From contig JAFTWQ010000040.1 in the NCBI GenBank assembly GCA_017465225.1, forward strand, positions 1-40,011: a stretch of 40,011 nt of DNA. Direction: 5' to 3'. The notes beneath the pieces were generated by a model. That model saw only the letters and a list, made by a program, of their open reading frames with translations, made no database searches and was not told where the DNA came from. Shown one piece after another: positions 13,440-22,538 of this stretch. A program made the position numbers and the translations under genes. The DNA is from Bacteroidales bacterium. GTDB lineage: Bacteria; Bacteroidota; Bacteroidia; Bacteroidales; UBA932. The first letter of the stretch is position 1, and every line of letters begins with the position of its first letter.

Positions 13440-14879
13440 CTACTTTACAATGATGTAAGTCGTTTCAGGCTGCGCTGTTCCCTTGAGGACACCGGCCTCC
13501 ACAGTAAACGGTGTGCCATATACTGTGTCCTTGTACTCTCCGTCCGGAAGTCCGACAGGTAGTTCTACGGCATTCTCCTCGAGCGCAAAGTTGATTACGG
13601 CAGCACCCTTGTCTCCACGTCCGACAACGATCACCTCGCCGTCCTCGGAGATCCTGATGTCTTCAACCTGTCCGTTCATCGCCTGTCGGAACTTGTTCAC
13701 AGCCACAACTTCCGGATGGAAGAATTCATCGTTTCCACGTGCTCCAAGAAGGTTGTCGCCGAAGTAATTCTCGCGTGTAGAGTTCATCGGACGGCTGTAG
13801 AAAAGCGGAGTACCGTTCTGACGGGCTGTAAGGAATACCCATCCAGTGCGGATCTGGGCGTCGGTAAGGCCCGCACTCTCATTTGCGTTGCAATATGTGT
13901 CGTGGCTCTCGACCCATGTAGTAAGGTATTCCGGAGCCGCTCTGTGATACCATGAGATGAGGTCGATGTCCTTTGCGCTACGCTTTGCGAGAGCCTCACG
14001 AAGCACATGTCCATAGCTTGATGCTGTCTGCCCGAAATAGCTTGCATATTCCTCTTCCGGCACGTTTCTGTCCTGAAGGACCTCGCCATATACGAATAGG
14101 CTGTCATATGGAATGCAGAGTGACACTCCGAGCACTTCCTTACGGCCTGTCGCCACATCCCAGAAATCATTCTCAGTAACTCCGGCTTCTGCATCCACAG
14201 GGTCCGAATGTACTCCGATATGCTTTGCTGTGTCGTAACGGAAACCGCGTACACCCATCTCGATGAGCTTGTTCACGAACTGCATGTAGTACTTCTGGAA
14301 AAGCGGATTCTCTGTGTTTACGTCAGGAAGCCCTCCGACACCCTGATGAGTACACTGCGTGCGATCGTTGTAGTCATTTATTCCGTCAAGTCCATGAGTA
14401 TGGAACATTTTCTCGCGGCCGCCAACTGCTTCATAGAATTCGTCAGTCACAAGGTCGATGTCGAATGCCGTATGGTTAGGAAGCACGTCGACGAGGACAC
14501 GTATATCATATTTCTTCGCAGAGTCCAGCATCACCTTCATCTCTTCTTCTGTACCGACGATATTATTTCCTACAGTCCAATCGGTCGGCTGATAGTAATG
14601 GTACCAGTTGCCTTCCTTCTCATCGAGAATCCTGATGTTTCCGCCTTCAGGGCTGAAGCATGCATTGACCGGTGAGGTCTGGAGCATGGTAAATCCCGCG
14701 TCGGCAATCTGCTTCATGTTTTCAGCGATGGTAGGGAAGTTCCAGCTCCATACATGGAGGATTGTCTCTGTGTTGGTGCAGTTCGGATCGTGAGTCATAC
14801 GATCGACTGTCTTTGTCGTTGTCTGCGAAGCACATGCCGTAAGCGCAAGGCACGCAAGGATGGTAAGAATTCTGTTCAT
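13440..14879 (-). CDS. GH13 alpha-amylase lipoprotein, AmyE-like
   Basis: The 479-residue lipoprotein (lipobox LTAC, C16) is a GH13 alpha-amylase that would hydrolyse alpha-1,4-glucan at the cell surface or in the periplasm. All four GH13 regions are present: DVLPNH (131-136), GFRYDTAKH with nucleophile D216, YGEVLQ with acid/base E266, and ESHD with H326 and D327. The opening LHVWSWNFPTIAENMKQI, with IADAGFTMLQTSPVN, recalls the Bacillus AmyE type (GH13_28) more than the SusG type of Bacteroides. A short all-beta C domain ends the protein, and there is no starch-binding module. No SusC/SusD pair is nearby. It begins 24 bases after the metallo-beta-lactamase gene and is probably co-transcribed with it. 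Confidence 0.9.
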   Translation of the reverse strand: MNRILTILACLALTACASQTTTKTVDRMTHDPNCTNTETILHVWSWNFPTIAENMKQIADAGFTMLQTSPVNACFSPEGGNIRILDEKEGNWYHYYQPTDWTVGNNIVGTEEEMKVMLDSAKKYDIRVLVDVLPNHTAFDIDLVTDEFYEAVGGREKMFHTHGLDGINDYNDRTQCTHQGVGGLPDVNTENPLFQKYYMQFVNKLIEMGVRGFRYDTAKHIGVHSDPVDAEAGVTENDFWDVATGRKEVLGVSLCIPYDSLFVYGEVLQDRNVPEEEYASYFGQTASSYGHVLREALAKRSAKDIDLISWYHRAAPEYLTTWVESHDTYCNANESAGLTDAQIRTGWVFLTARQNGTPLFYSRPMNSTRENYFGDNLLGARGNDEFFHPEVVAVNKFRQAMNGQVEDIRISEDGEVIVVGRGDKGAAVINFALEENAVELPVGLPDGEYKDTVYGTPFTVEAGVLKGTAQPETTYIIVK

Positions 14880-14903
14880 ATGATTAGATTTTGATTTATT
14901 CCA

Positions 14904-15674
14904 TTATAAATGATACGGTGCAGGGAAATGCATGCCGTATACCTTCAGATTGCCCTCCGAAGCCATCTGAAGTACTGCTTTTCTTGAATTCACCGCAGCC
15001 TCGCTGTCCATATCGAACCTTGCGCAGAATTCAGGGTGTTCCCTCTGAAGAGCGACGCCATGCATTATGTCACCGGCAATAAGGATGTCGTCCAATAAAT
15101 ATATAGTATGGCCAGGAGTATGTCCATATGCAGCTAACGCCTTTACTCCACATGGGAGAGAATCTTCCGGCATGAATGTGACGATACGGCCGTCATAAGC
15201 ATCGGCTATCATCTGAAGCCTTCCGTTTCCATCCATAGATATCCACGAATCATATTCGATCTTGTTTATATATATGACTGCATTAGGAAAAGCAGCGGCA
15301 TCGTCCTTGAGAAGACCACCGGTATGATCACCATGCAGGTGAGTGATGAAGACATAATCAATATCTTCAGGTGCTGTTCCAAGCGAATCGAGAACAGGCA
15401 TAAGACGTGAATCTTCAGCACCATTAGCCGCATCGAAGAGAATCTGCCTGCCTTCTGTACGGACCAGGAATGCACATACGGAAGATGGTACGCCATCATT
15501 CAGTCCGAGTGCCACAAATAGGCTGTCAGGAGCATCTGCGAAAAGTGCGCGCGCCATAAGCCTTGGAGCGGGATTGTCCTGGATCGGATAAATTTCAGTC
15601 TGCGACCCTTTGGAAGCGCATCCGGATATCAATGTCCAGACGACTGCTGTAATGAAAATGCCTTTGAATCTCAT
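14904..15674 (-). CDS. Metallo-beta-lactamase-fold lipoprotein hydrolase
   Basis: The 256-residue product has a lipoprotein signal (ISGC, C19) and a metallo-beta-lactamase fold with HLHGDHTGG (H112, H114, D116, H117). Later metal ligands are in GHTPGHT and AGDIMHG, and a terminal MHFPAPYH supplies the last histidine. The spacing is like that of the AHL-lactonase/MBL hydrolase group and not of class B beta-lactamases. The substrate is unknown. TATATTTG at 15707-15700 (minus strand) is a likely -7 element. The amylase gene follows 24 bases downstream, although no functional link is obvious. Confidence 0.85.
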   Translation of the reverse strand: MRFKGIFITAVVWTLISGCASKGSQTEIYPIQDNPAPRLMARALFADAPDSLFVALGLNDGVPSSVCAFLVRTEGRQILFDAANGAEDSRLMPVLDSLGTAPEDIDYVFITHLHGDHTGGLLKDDAAAFPNAVIYINKIEYDSWISMDGNGRLQMIADAYDGRIVTFMPEDSLPCGVKALAAYGHTPGHTIYLLDDILIAGDIMHGVALQREHPEFCARFDMDSEAAVNSRKAVLQMASEGNLKVYGMHFPAPYHL

Positions 15675-15766
15675 AGTGATCAGGTTTTATGTTCACGTGC
15701 AAATATAACCATTTATCATATCACACGAAAAATTTCATAAAGTAATCCGTATATAAAAATATTTGC

Positions 15767-15774
15767 TAAATTTG
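15767..15774 (+). promoter_or_regulatory. -7 element upstream of pta
   Basis: TAAATTTG matches TAnnTTTG and lies 39 bases before the pta ATG at 15814. It also shows that the upstream in-frame ATG at 15763 is not the start. No TTG is seen at 19 bases. Confidence 0.55.
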
Positions 15775-15813
15775 TATGTTTTGAAAATTCATAAAACAAG
15801 TAAATATACCACT

Positions 15814-16821
15814 ATGTCACTTATTGAAAGCATTATCGCACGCGCAAAATCGAATAAACAGCGCATCGTGCTCCCAGAGTCACTTGAAGAAAGAACCCTT
15901 ACTGCAGCTGACATGTCTCTCGCTGACGAGATCGCTGACATCATCCTTATCGGCAATCCTGACGAGATCAATGCACTTGCAGGCAAGCTCGGCCTTAAGA
16001 ACATCGGCAAGGCTACAATCATCGACCCTGCAACAAGCGAGAAGACTGCAGAATATGCAAACCTTCTTTACGAACTCCGCAAGAACAAGGGCATGACTCC
16101 TGAAAAGGCTGCACAGCTCGTTCTCGATCCTCTTTATTTCGGATGTCTCATCATCAAGAGCGGAGATGCTGACGGTCAGATCAGCGGTGCTCTTTCGACA
16201 ACAGGCGAGACTCTTCGTCCTGCACTCCAGATCATCAAGTGCTCTCCTGGCATCACATGTGTAAGCGGCGCAATGCTCATGATCACACAGACTCCAGAGT
16301 ATGGCGAGGATGGCGTTCTTGTAGTAGGTGACGTTGCCGTTACTCCTATGCCAGATGCATCACAGCTTGCACAGATCGCAGTCTGCACAGCACAGACAGC
16401 AAAGAGTGTCGCAGGATTCGCAGATCCGAAGGTCGCAATGCTTTCATTCTCTACAAAGGGATCTGCAAAGCATGAGGTGGTTGACAAGGTTGTGGAGGCC
16501 ACCAAGCTTGCAAAGGAGCTTGATCCGGCAATCAAGATCGAAGGTGAGCTTCAGGCTGATGCCGCTCTCGTTCCTTCAGTAGGCCAGAAGAAGGCTCCAG
16601 GTTCAGAGATCGCAGGACATGCAAACGTTCTCGTATTCCCATGCCTCGAGGTAGGAAACATCGCCTACAAACTCGTACAGAGACTTGGAAACGCTGACGC
16701 TATCGGCCCTATCCTTCAGGGTATCGCCCGTCCTGTTAACGACCTCAGCCGCGGCTGCTCTGTAGACGACATCTACAAGATGGTTGCGATTACAGCTTGC
16801 CAGGCAATGGACGCGAAGTAA
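15814..16821 (+). CDS. pta: Phosphate acetyltransferase
   Basis: The 335-residue enzyme interconverts acetyl-CoA and acetyl phosphate, a key step of acetate fermentation with substrate-level ATP formation. The whole chain matches the short form of Pta: RIVLPESLEERTL near residue 18, GQISGALSTTGETLRPALQI, FSTKGSAKHEVVDK and the closing GCSVDDIYKM. Its length equals the usual short Pta (about 330). The start at 15814 (MSLIESII) follows the -7 element. Codon choice is strongly biased, as expected for a highly expressed gene. Acetate kinase, often adjacent, is not in the window. Confidence 0.97.
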   Translation: MSLIESIIARAKSNKQRIVLPESLEERTLTAADMSLADEIADIILIGNPDEINALAGKLGLKNIGKATIIDPATSEKTAEYANLLYELRKNKGMTPEKAAQLVLDPLYFGCLIIKSGDADGQISGALSTTGETLRPALQIIKCSPGITCVSGAMLMITQTPEYGEDGVLVVGDVAVTPMPDASQLAQIAVCTAQTAKSVAGFADPKVAMLSFSTKGSAKHEVVDKVVEATKLAKELDPAIKIEGELQADAALVPSVGQKKAPGSEIAGHANVLVFPCLEVGNIAYKLVQRLGNADAIGPILQGIARPVNDLSRGCSVDDIYKMVAITACQAMDAK

Positions 16822-16844
16822 TCAAGGTTATAATATAGATTCAG

Positions 16845-16878
16845 ATCCCCTGTTCCTTCGGAATGGGGGATTGCTGTT
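16845..16878. terminator. Terminator between pta and the convergent pagL-like gene
   Basis: GATCCCC and GGGGGAT-type arms (16845-16856 with 16860-16871) enclose a TTCG tetraloop. The stem contains a small mismatch, and TTGCTGTTT follows. It can serve both converging genes. Confidence 0.6.
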
Positions 16879-16886
16879 TCCGCCTG

Positions 16887-18023
16887 CTACAGACTCCATC
16901 CAAGTCCGAACATCAGGCAATGCGTCGAGATCTTGCTGTTGAGACGGTAGCCGACATTGAGATAGAATCTATCTGACATGAAAGTCTTCATGTTGAAGAT
17001 GAAATATGTCACATCAAGTTCTGACCCTTTATGGCAGAATGAATATCCATATCCTGCATTGACTGCGACAAAGGCCATCCTGAATTCCGTCCTCAATGAT
17101 ATTCCCGGTGCCATCTGCTTCCACCACTGCGGCTGATCATATCCGGTCATCTCCTTCTGCCCGTTGATCTGCGGAACAAGGTCTGCGCTGCTGTCATATA
17201 TGAAATCCAATGACGGGCCGAGGCTCACATACCTGTTGAAATGATAGAGAGGATTGAATGTGATGCCGCACACAGGAAATTTCCTGTTTATGACATATAT
17301 CCTGTTGTCGATGATGTTCCTGTCCGCTCTCCATGCGCCATGGAATGTGAGGTCATAGCTCATTCTTTTTGAGAATGGTTCCTCCTTGCGCAGCAGCCTG
17401 TCTGTTTCCGGAAGCCTTTCGCAGTTGCCGGTCCTCACAGACATTCCCGCCCGAAGTCCTACCGTGTTTGTGCCGCCGTTAGGAAACTTCGTGTCACCGT
17501 TGGAATAATGTGCAAACTCCGGTCCGACTGACAGTTTGAAATGTCTGCCGGCATAAAGAGAAAGATACATGCCGATGCTCAGATAAGCATTTGTTTTCGT
17601 GGACGTCAGCTTGCTTTCTTTGTTCTGCCAGCCATATGACAGACCTAGGTTCCATCTATAGTCCAGTGTCGCCCATGAACCCATTTTTGCCAGACTGGCT
17701 CCTTGCACGAAATATAATGAAAGGGGAGTGCCGATATACTGATGGGAACCGAACGAGTGGATTCCGGCACCAATACCCTGGTATGAGTGGTAGAGGCTTT
17801 CCGAAGGATATGAAAATGTATATTCGAGGTGGCCGGACATGCTCTGCGTCAGCGGCATGCCTGTCGGGTTGGAACCGCAGAAATATCCGCTGGTGGGTAA
17901 TATGTAGGATGACCTGCCATATGCCGAAATTTCATGAGAATAACTGTTCTTCTGTGCATGCAGAAGAAGTCCGGATGTCATGAAAAGGGCCACCGCTGTT
18001 GATATGAATATGGATACTTTCAT
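16887..18023 (-). CDS. PagL-like lipid A 3-O-deacylase (acyloxyacyl hydrolase family)
   Basis: The 378-residue protein has a signal peptide (residues 1 to about 24, ending LLLHAQ) and is built of alternating beta strands, as expected for an outer-membrane barrel. Around residues 180-200 it has FAHYSNGDTKFPNGGTN, which resembles the PagL H-x-S-N active-site segment. PagL removes a 3-linked acyl chain from lipid A. The protein is longer than classical PagL and keeps strand-rich sequence on both sides of the motif, as in the Bacteroidota acyloxyacyl hydrolase family. Start 18023 (MKVSIFIST) gives the better signal peptide; 18038 is possible. It stands alone. Confidence 0.8.
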   Translation of the reverse strand: MKVSIFISTAVALFMTSGLLLHAQKNSYSHEISAYGRSSYILPTSGYFCGSNPTGMPLTQSMSGHLEYTFSYPSESLYHSYQGIGAGIHSFGSHQYIGTPLSLYFVQGASLAKMGSWATLDYRWNLGLSYGWQNKESKLTSTKTNAYLSIGMYLSLYAGRHFKLSVGPEFAHYSNGDTKFPNGGTNTVGLRAGMSVRTGNCERLPETDRLLRKEEPFSKRMSYDLTFHGAWRADRNIIDNRIYVINRKFPVCGITFNPLYHFNRYVSLGPSLDFIYDSSADLVPQINGQKEMTGYDQPQWWKQMAPGISLRTEFRMAFVAVNAGYGYSFCHKGSELDVTYFIFNMKTFMSDRFYLNVGYRLNSKISTHCLMFGLGWSL

Positions 18024-18162
18024 GGAAAACGGCGTCAAAGATAATATAAATTATGTCAATCTCATCTTTCCGCCAACAATCGTCATTTAGTCTAATTCTT
18101 TCAAATTTGATTCAATAAGCCCTTATAATGACTTCCGGTATTATATTTTGAGATAGAATAGT

Positions 18163-18170
18163 TATATTTG
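18163..18170 (+). promoter_or_regulatory. -7 element upstream of the carboxylesterase
   Basis: TATATTTG fits TAnnTTTG 21 bases before the ATG at 18192. It rules out the in-frame codon at 18168 as a start. Confidence 0.55.
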
Positions 18171-18191
18171 GTTGAAAACAACTATCTGATC

Positions 18192-19667
18192 ATGAAAAAG
18201 TTATTCTATTTCCTTCTTCCATTGCTGTTTGCAGCATGTGCACAGCAGCAGGAAAGTCCTATCCTTACAATCGAAGGCGGACAGGTTCAAGGCGTAGCCG
18301 CTGACATCGAAGGTGTCACAGTCTACAGAGGTATCCCTTACGCTGCACCTCCTATCGGAGATCTCCGTTGGAAAGAGCCGCAGCCTGTAGTTCCATGGGA
18401 AGGCGTGAAGATCGCCGACACATTCGGCCATCCGGGCTATCAGGCGGTTCACTATCCTGGTGGATATACAACCGAATGGGGTTATGGCAAGGAATCTCCA
18501 TACAGCGAGGACTGTCTTTACCTTAACGTATGGACACCTGCTCCCGGCAAGACAGATGCGAAACTTCCGGTTGCATTGTGGATCCATGGCGGCGGATATC
18601 GCGAAGGATGGGGCTCGGAGCCTGAATTCGATGCACAGGAATGGGCGGCAAAGGGCGTCGTTCTTGTTTCCATCAACTACCGTCTCGGTGTCTTCGGTTT
18701 CCTTACACATCCTGAACTCTCGGCTGAAAGCCCACATGGAGTATCAGGAAACTACGGTATCCTCGATCAGATCGAGTCTCTCAAATGGATTCAGAAGAAC
18801 ATCGAGCAGTTCGGCGGTGACCCTGCAAACGTGATGATCTTCGGTCAGAGCGCAGGAGCAGGCAGCGTGAAGACTGTATGTGAATCACCTCTTTCAAAGG
18901 GTCTCTTCAACAAGGCAGTCATCATGAGCGGTGGCGGAATCACCAATCCGAATGCAGCTCCGGCAGCACCATCTGGCAGAATGGGCCGTTTCTATTTCCC
19001 TACCACCCTTGCTGAGGCTGAGCAGGCTACAAAGAAGGTGATGGACTGGGCCGGCTTCGACAGCCTCGAGAAGATGCGCAAGGCTTCTACCGAGATGCTC
19101 TACACAGCAGGAAACTTCTATGCGACTGTTACAGGAGACCGTACAGGCGTGGTTACAGGCCGTCCAATCGTGGATGGATACGTTTCACTCCAGAGCTTTG
19201 ACAATGCGGCATATGCTGACGCTCTTCCGAACATTCCTTATATGATCGGTTATACACAGGACGACATGGGTGACATGGCTCCTGGCATCGCCGAGTTCTG
19301 TCTCAACAGGGAAAGTGTTGGAGGCAAGGCTTATGCATATGAGTTCGCACGTCCTCTTCCTACCGACCATCGTCCGAATGTACTTGAGGGTGCATTCCAC
19401 TCATCAGACCTCTGGTATGTATTCAAGTCTCTCAAGCATTGCTGGCGTCCTTGGACACAGGGCGACTGGGACCTCTCGGAAGTGATGCTTACCGCATGGA
19501 CAAACTTTGCAAAATATGGCGATCCTAACGGACCAGACGGTGGCGAGTGGGCTCCATATACAAAGGACAATGCAAGCTTCATGCTCTTCAAGCTTGATAA
19601 GAACGATCAGGAAAATTCAGAAACAGGTGATCCGATACCATCACAAAACAGAAGATTCCCGTTCTAG
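18192..19667 (+). CDS. Type-B carboxylesterase lipoprotein
   Basis: The 491-residue enzyme has a lipoprotein signal (LFAAC, C16) and a carboxylesterase-B/alpha-beta hydrolase fold. It contains the oxyanion-hole segment IHGGGYREGW (near 131), the EDCLYLNVW signature (106-114), the nucleophile elbow FGQSAGAGS with S220, and a late GAFHSSDLWY supplying the histidine. Such enzymes hydrolyse carboxylic esters, and members near polysaccharide genes often deacetylate or deferuloylate glycans. The substrate cannot be told. The next gene, a GH9 lipoprotein, follows after a terminator, so they are separate units that may still share a role in plant-fibre use. Confidence 0.9.
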   Translation: MKKLFYFLLPLLFAACAQQQESPILTIEGGQVQGVAADIEGVTVYRGIPYAAPPIGDLRWKEPQPVVPWEGVKIADTFGHPGYQAVHYPGGYTTEWGYGKESPYSEDCLYLNVWTPAPGKTDAKLPVALWIHGGGYREGWGSEPEFDAQEWAAKGVVLVSINYRLGVFGFLTHPELSAESPHGVSGNYGILDQIESLKWIQKNIEQFGGDPANVMIFGQSAGAGSVKTVCESPLSKGLFNKAVIMSGGGITNPNAAPAAPSGRMGRFYFPTTLAEAEQATKKVMDWAGFDSLEKMRKASTEMLYTAGNFYATVTGDRTGVVTGRPIVDGYVSLQSFDNAAYADALPNIPYMIGYTQDDMGDMAPGIAEFCLNRESVGGKAYAYEFARPLPTDHRPNVLEGAFHSSDLWYVFKSLKHCWRPWTQGDWDLSEVMLTAWTNFAKYGDPNGPDGGEWAPYTKDNASFMLFKLDKNDQENSETGDPIPSQNRRFPF

Positions 19668-19673
19668 ATCATT

Positions 19674-19704
19674 AAGGAGTGCCAGCCAAGGCACTCCTTT
19701 TTTG
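19674..19704 (+). terminator. Terminator of the carboxylesterase gene
   Basis: AAGGAGTGCC (19674-19683) and GGCACTCCTT (19690-19699) form a perfect 10 bp stem with a 6-base loop, followed by a run of T. It is a textbook terminator six bases after the stop. Confidence 0.9.
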
Positions 19705-19815
19705 TCGATAATGTATCATATGATGTCAGTTTTATTTCCAAATTGAAAATGACGTTTCAAATCTCGGAGGTAATTCATATTTTTACATTACCGAAATATC
19801 ACTAAAACCCAAAAC

Positions 19816-22350
19816 ATGAAAAACATTAATCTGCTGCTCGCATCTGCTCTGCTTCTGGCATCATGCAGCGGCACCACAGACCAGAACCTTGTTCTCAACG
19901 ACTCCGAGTATTTCGAACGACAGGGCGTCAATGTCCTTGTATTCAGCAATCTTTACAACGGAGGATTCAACGACGAAAAGAATTCCGGCATCGAAATCAT
20001 CCACCACGGTGTCAGAACCGTCCAGGGAGGAGCCGTAAGACTTTCAAGCACACCTGAACAGTGGGACCTCGTGCCGGCTACTCCGTCCAGGACCATAAAC
20101 AAAGAAGACGGATCTATTGAAGTGGCATTGCGTTATGAGGACTATGACTTCGATTCAAGGGTTGTAGTTACCGGAAAGGGCGAGGCGGTAGAGATTGCCG
20201 TCTACCTTGACGAACCGCTTCCAGAGAAGCTTGCCGGACATGCCGGATTCAATCTCGAATTCCTTCCGTCACAATATTGGGCTAAGACATATCTTGTAGA
20301 CGGCAGGCCTGACAGATTCCCTCGTTATGCAGCGAGTGAAACCGTGACAAGGCCTAACAGCGAAAAGCCAAGACAGTACAAAGGTTACAAGACATATGAT
20401 GACCGTGGTACTGACCGTTATGTTGATCCGCTTCCGCTGGAGCAGGGCAGGGAATTCATCCTCGCTCCTGATGCTCCGGAGAGAATGATCACCATCTCAT
20501 CCGATGATTCAGACATCATGCTTTACGACGGACGTATGCTTGCGCAGAACGGATGGTTCGTGTTCAGGAGCCTTATTCCGGCAGGAAAGACAGGCAAGGT
20601 GATCACATGGACCGTCGAGCCTAATTCCGTTGAAGGATGGGTAAGGGAACCTAACATCGGATTCTCGCAGGTCGGTTATCTGCCTGAGCAGCCGAAGATC
20701 GCGGTGATCGAGCTTGACAGGAACTACAAGCCTGAAAGGAATGCCAGGATCATCAGAGTAAATTCCGACGGCACCGAGACTGTCGCGTATACCGGAAAGG
20801 TCGTCAACTGGGGCCCATATTACAAATACAATTACGACAGATTCGACTTCACTGATGTCACAGAGCCTGGCGTATACTATATACAGTATGGCGAGACCAA
20901 GACAAACAACTTCATCATCAATGAGAATGTCTATGACAAGATAACAGACGCCACAAGCGACATCTGGATTCCTATCCATATGAACCATATGTTCGTGAAC
21001 GAGGGATACCGCGTATGGCATGGCGAGCCTTTCAAGGAAGGATACCGTCAGGCTCCAAGAAACACTGACCACTTCGACCTTCATTGGCAGGGCCCGACAA
21101 CTGATACAAGATTCAAGGACCTTGAGCTGATTCCTGGCCTGAATGTAGGCGGATACTTCGACGCAGGTGACTTTGACATCGAGACACATTCAAACATCAG
21201 TGTAGTCCAGAACCTCGTAAGGGCATGGGAGCTCTTCAGGTCAGACAGAGACCAGACCTTCGTGAGCCAGGAGCAGCGCTATGTTGACCTTCATCGTCCG
21301 GACGGCACTCCTGATATCCTTCAGTACATCGAGCATGGAGTGCTCAATCTCGTTGCCCAGGCGGAAATTCTCGGACACATGTCCCAGACACTTTCGAACT
21401 CAGTCCTTGACAACTATCATCATCTCGGTGATGCCGGTTCTCTTACAGACGGACTTCCTTACAATCCGGCACTCAAGCCTTATGAAGTGGCGAAGGACGG
21501 CAAGTCAAGCGGTACTCCGGATGACATGTGGGCATTCACTTCACGTGATCCTAACCGCGATTTCAGCGCCGCGACAATGTTCGCTGCAGCAAGCCGCGCA
21601 CTCAGGGGCTATAATGACGAGCTTGCAGACAGAGCATTGAAACAGTCTAGAAGGCTTCTTAAGGAAGCTACCGAGCTGATGGCTGCACAGCCACAGGACG
21701 GTTTCAGAAGACGCGGAGGCGGCGGAAACATCTCTGCAAACCTCCAGCTTTATATAGCTACAGGAGAGCAGCAGTATCTCGACCAGTTCGAGGCTATGCT
21801 CTGGCCTTCACTTGACAGAAACGTGAATTTCTCCCTCCAGACTGCTCTGGATGCAATCCCTTATCTTGGTGATGAATATAAGGAGAAACTTCGTCCATAT
21901 GTAGAGAAGTTCAGGACATATGTAGAGGAGCTTGAGGACAACAATCCATATGGAGTTCCTATCGGCCTGGGCAACTGGGCAGGAGGAGGACAGATCCTCA
22001 GCCATGGCACAACAGTATGCTACGCAAGCATCTATTTCCCTGACATCATGGACAAGTCACATGCCTATAAGGCAGCCGAGTGGCATTTCGGCCGTCACCC
22101 ATACCACAACTACTCTCTGGTAGCGGCAGTCGGAGCGGCTCGCCCGAAGGAAGTGTTCTACGGCAACAACCGCGCAGACTTCTCTGCAATTCCTGGAAAT
22201 GTGGCACCGGGTCTCCTCTTCAGACATCCAGACCACTTCGAGAACTACGACGACTGGCCGTTCTTCTGGGGACAGAATGAAGGAACCATCGCCGGAAACA
22301 TCAGCTACCTGATCTTCGGATCAGCATTCAAGAATCTGGTGACAGAATAA
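19816..22350 (+). CDS. GH9 family glycoside hydrolase lipoprotein
   Basis: The 844-residue lipoprotein (LLASC, C17) belongs to the GH9 family of inverting endo/exo-glucanases. An N-terminal beta-rich region of about 270 residues that I cannot name is followed by the Ig-like CelD_N module (from FSQVGYLPEQPKIAVIE at about 283 to 370) and the (alpha/alpha)6 catalytic domain. The base pair is D449 and D452 in GGYFDAGDFD, and the acid is probably E822 in WGQNEGTIAGN near the C terminus. The usual GH9 histidine signature is replaced by a divergent WHFGRHPYHNYS segment, so the substrate may not be cellulose. Codon use is core-like. A terminator follows the stop. Confidence 0.85.
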   Translation: MKNINLLLASALLLASCSGTTDQNLVLNDSEYFERQGVNVLVFSNLYNGGFNDEKNSGIEIIHHGVRTVQGGAVRLSSTPEQWDLVPATPSRTINKEDGSIEVALRYEDYDFDSRVVVTGKGEAVEIAVYLDEPLPEKLAGHAGFNLEFLPSQYWAKTYLVDGRPDRFPRYAASETVTRPNSEKPRQYKGYKTYDDRGTDRYVDPLPLEQGREFILAPDAPERMITISSDDSDIMLYDGRMLAQNGWFVFRSLIPAGKTGKVITWTVEPNSVEGWVREPNIGFSQVGYLPEQPKIAVIELDRNYKPERNARIIRVNSDGTETVAYTGKVVNWGPYYKYNYDRFDFTDVTEPGVYYIQYGETKTNNFIINENVYDKITDATSDIWIPIHMNHMFVNEGYRVWHGEPFKEGYRQAPRNTDHFDLHWQGPTTDTRFKDLELIPGLNVGGYFDAGDFDIETHSNISVVQNLVRAWELFRSDRDQTFVSQEQRYVDLHRPDGTPDILQYIEHGVLNLVAQAEILGHMSQTLSNSVLDNYHHLGDAGSLTDGLPYNPALKPYEVAKDGKSSGTPDDMWAFTSRDPNRDFSAATMFAAASRALRGYNDELADRALKQSRRLLKEATELMAAQPQDGFRRRGGGGNISANLQLYIATGEQQYLDQFEAMLWPSLDRNVNFSLQTALDAIPYLGDEYKEKLRPYVEKFRTYVEELEDNNPYGVPIGLGNWAGGGQILSHGTTVCYASIYFPDIMDKSHAYKAAEWHFGRHPYHNYSLVAAVGAARPKEVFYGNNRADFSAIPGNVAPGLLFRHPDHFENYDDWPFFWGQNEGTIAGNISYLIFGSAFKNLVTE

Positions 22351-22362
22351 CAAACACTACCG

Positions 22363-22398
22363 GACGGGACGAGGCTTCTGCTTCTTCCCGTCATTCTT
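22363..22398 (+). terminator. Terminator of the GH9 gene
   Basis: GACGGGA (22363-22369) pairs with TCCCGTC (22386-22392), followed by ATTCTTT. The 16-base loop is large but can partly pair. Confidence 0.65.
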
Positions 22399-22467
22399 TA
22401 AAAATGGGCCTGCAATGCGCTGTAATGCGCATGTTTAAAACTCTGTTGATAACTAGCTAATACATTG

Positions 22468-22499
22468 TTGTCCGGATAGGATAAATAGAGTTACCTTAG
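22468..22499 (+). promoter_or_regulatory. Probable promoter of nrdD
   Basis: TTG (22468-22470), 21 bases and TACCTTAG (22492-22499) come close to the Bacteroidota consensus, with one mismatch in the -7 box. It lies 39 bases upstream of the nrdD ATG. The short direct repeats AATGCGC in the region 22,414-22,432 have no known role. Confidence 0.45.
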
Positions 22500-22538
22500 C
22501 GGTCTCGAAGTAGAATAACCATTTATTGACAACACTAT

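Noticed and set aside
20509-21189. 226-codon minus-strand ORF
   Set aside because: It is antisense to the GH9 gene, with no family match and no start signal.
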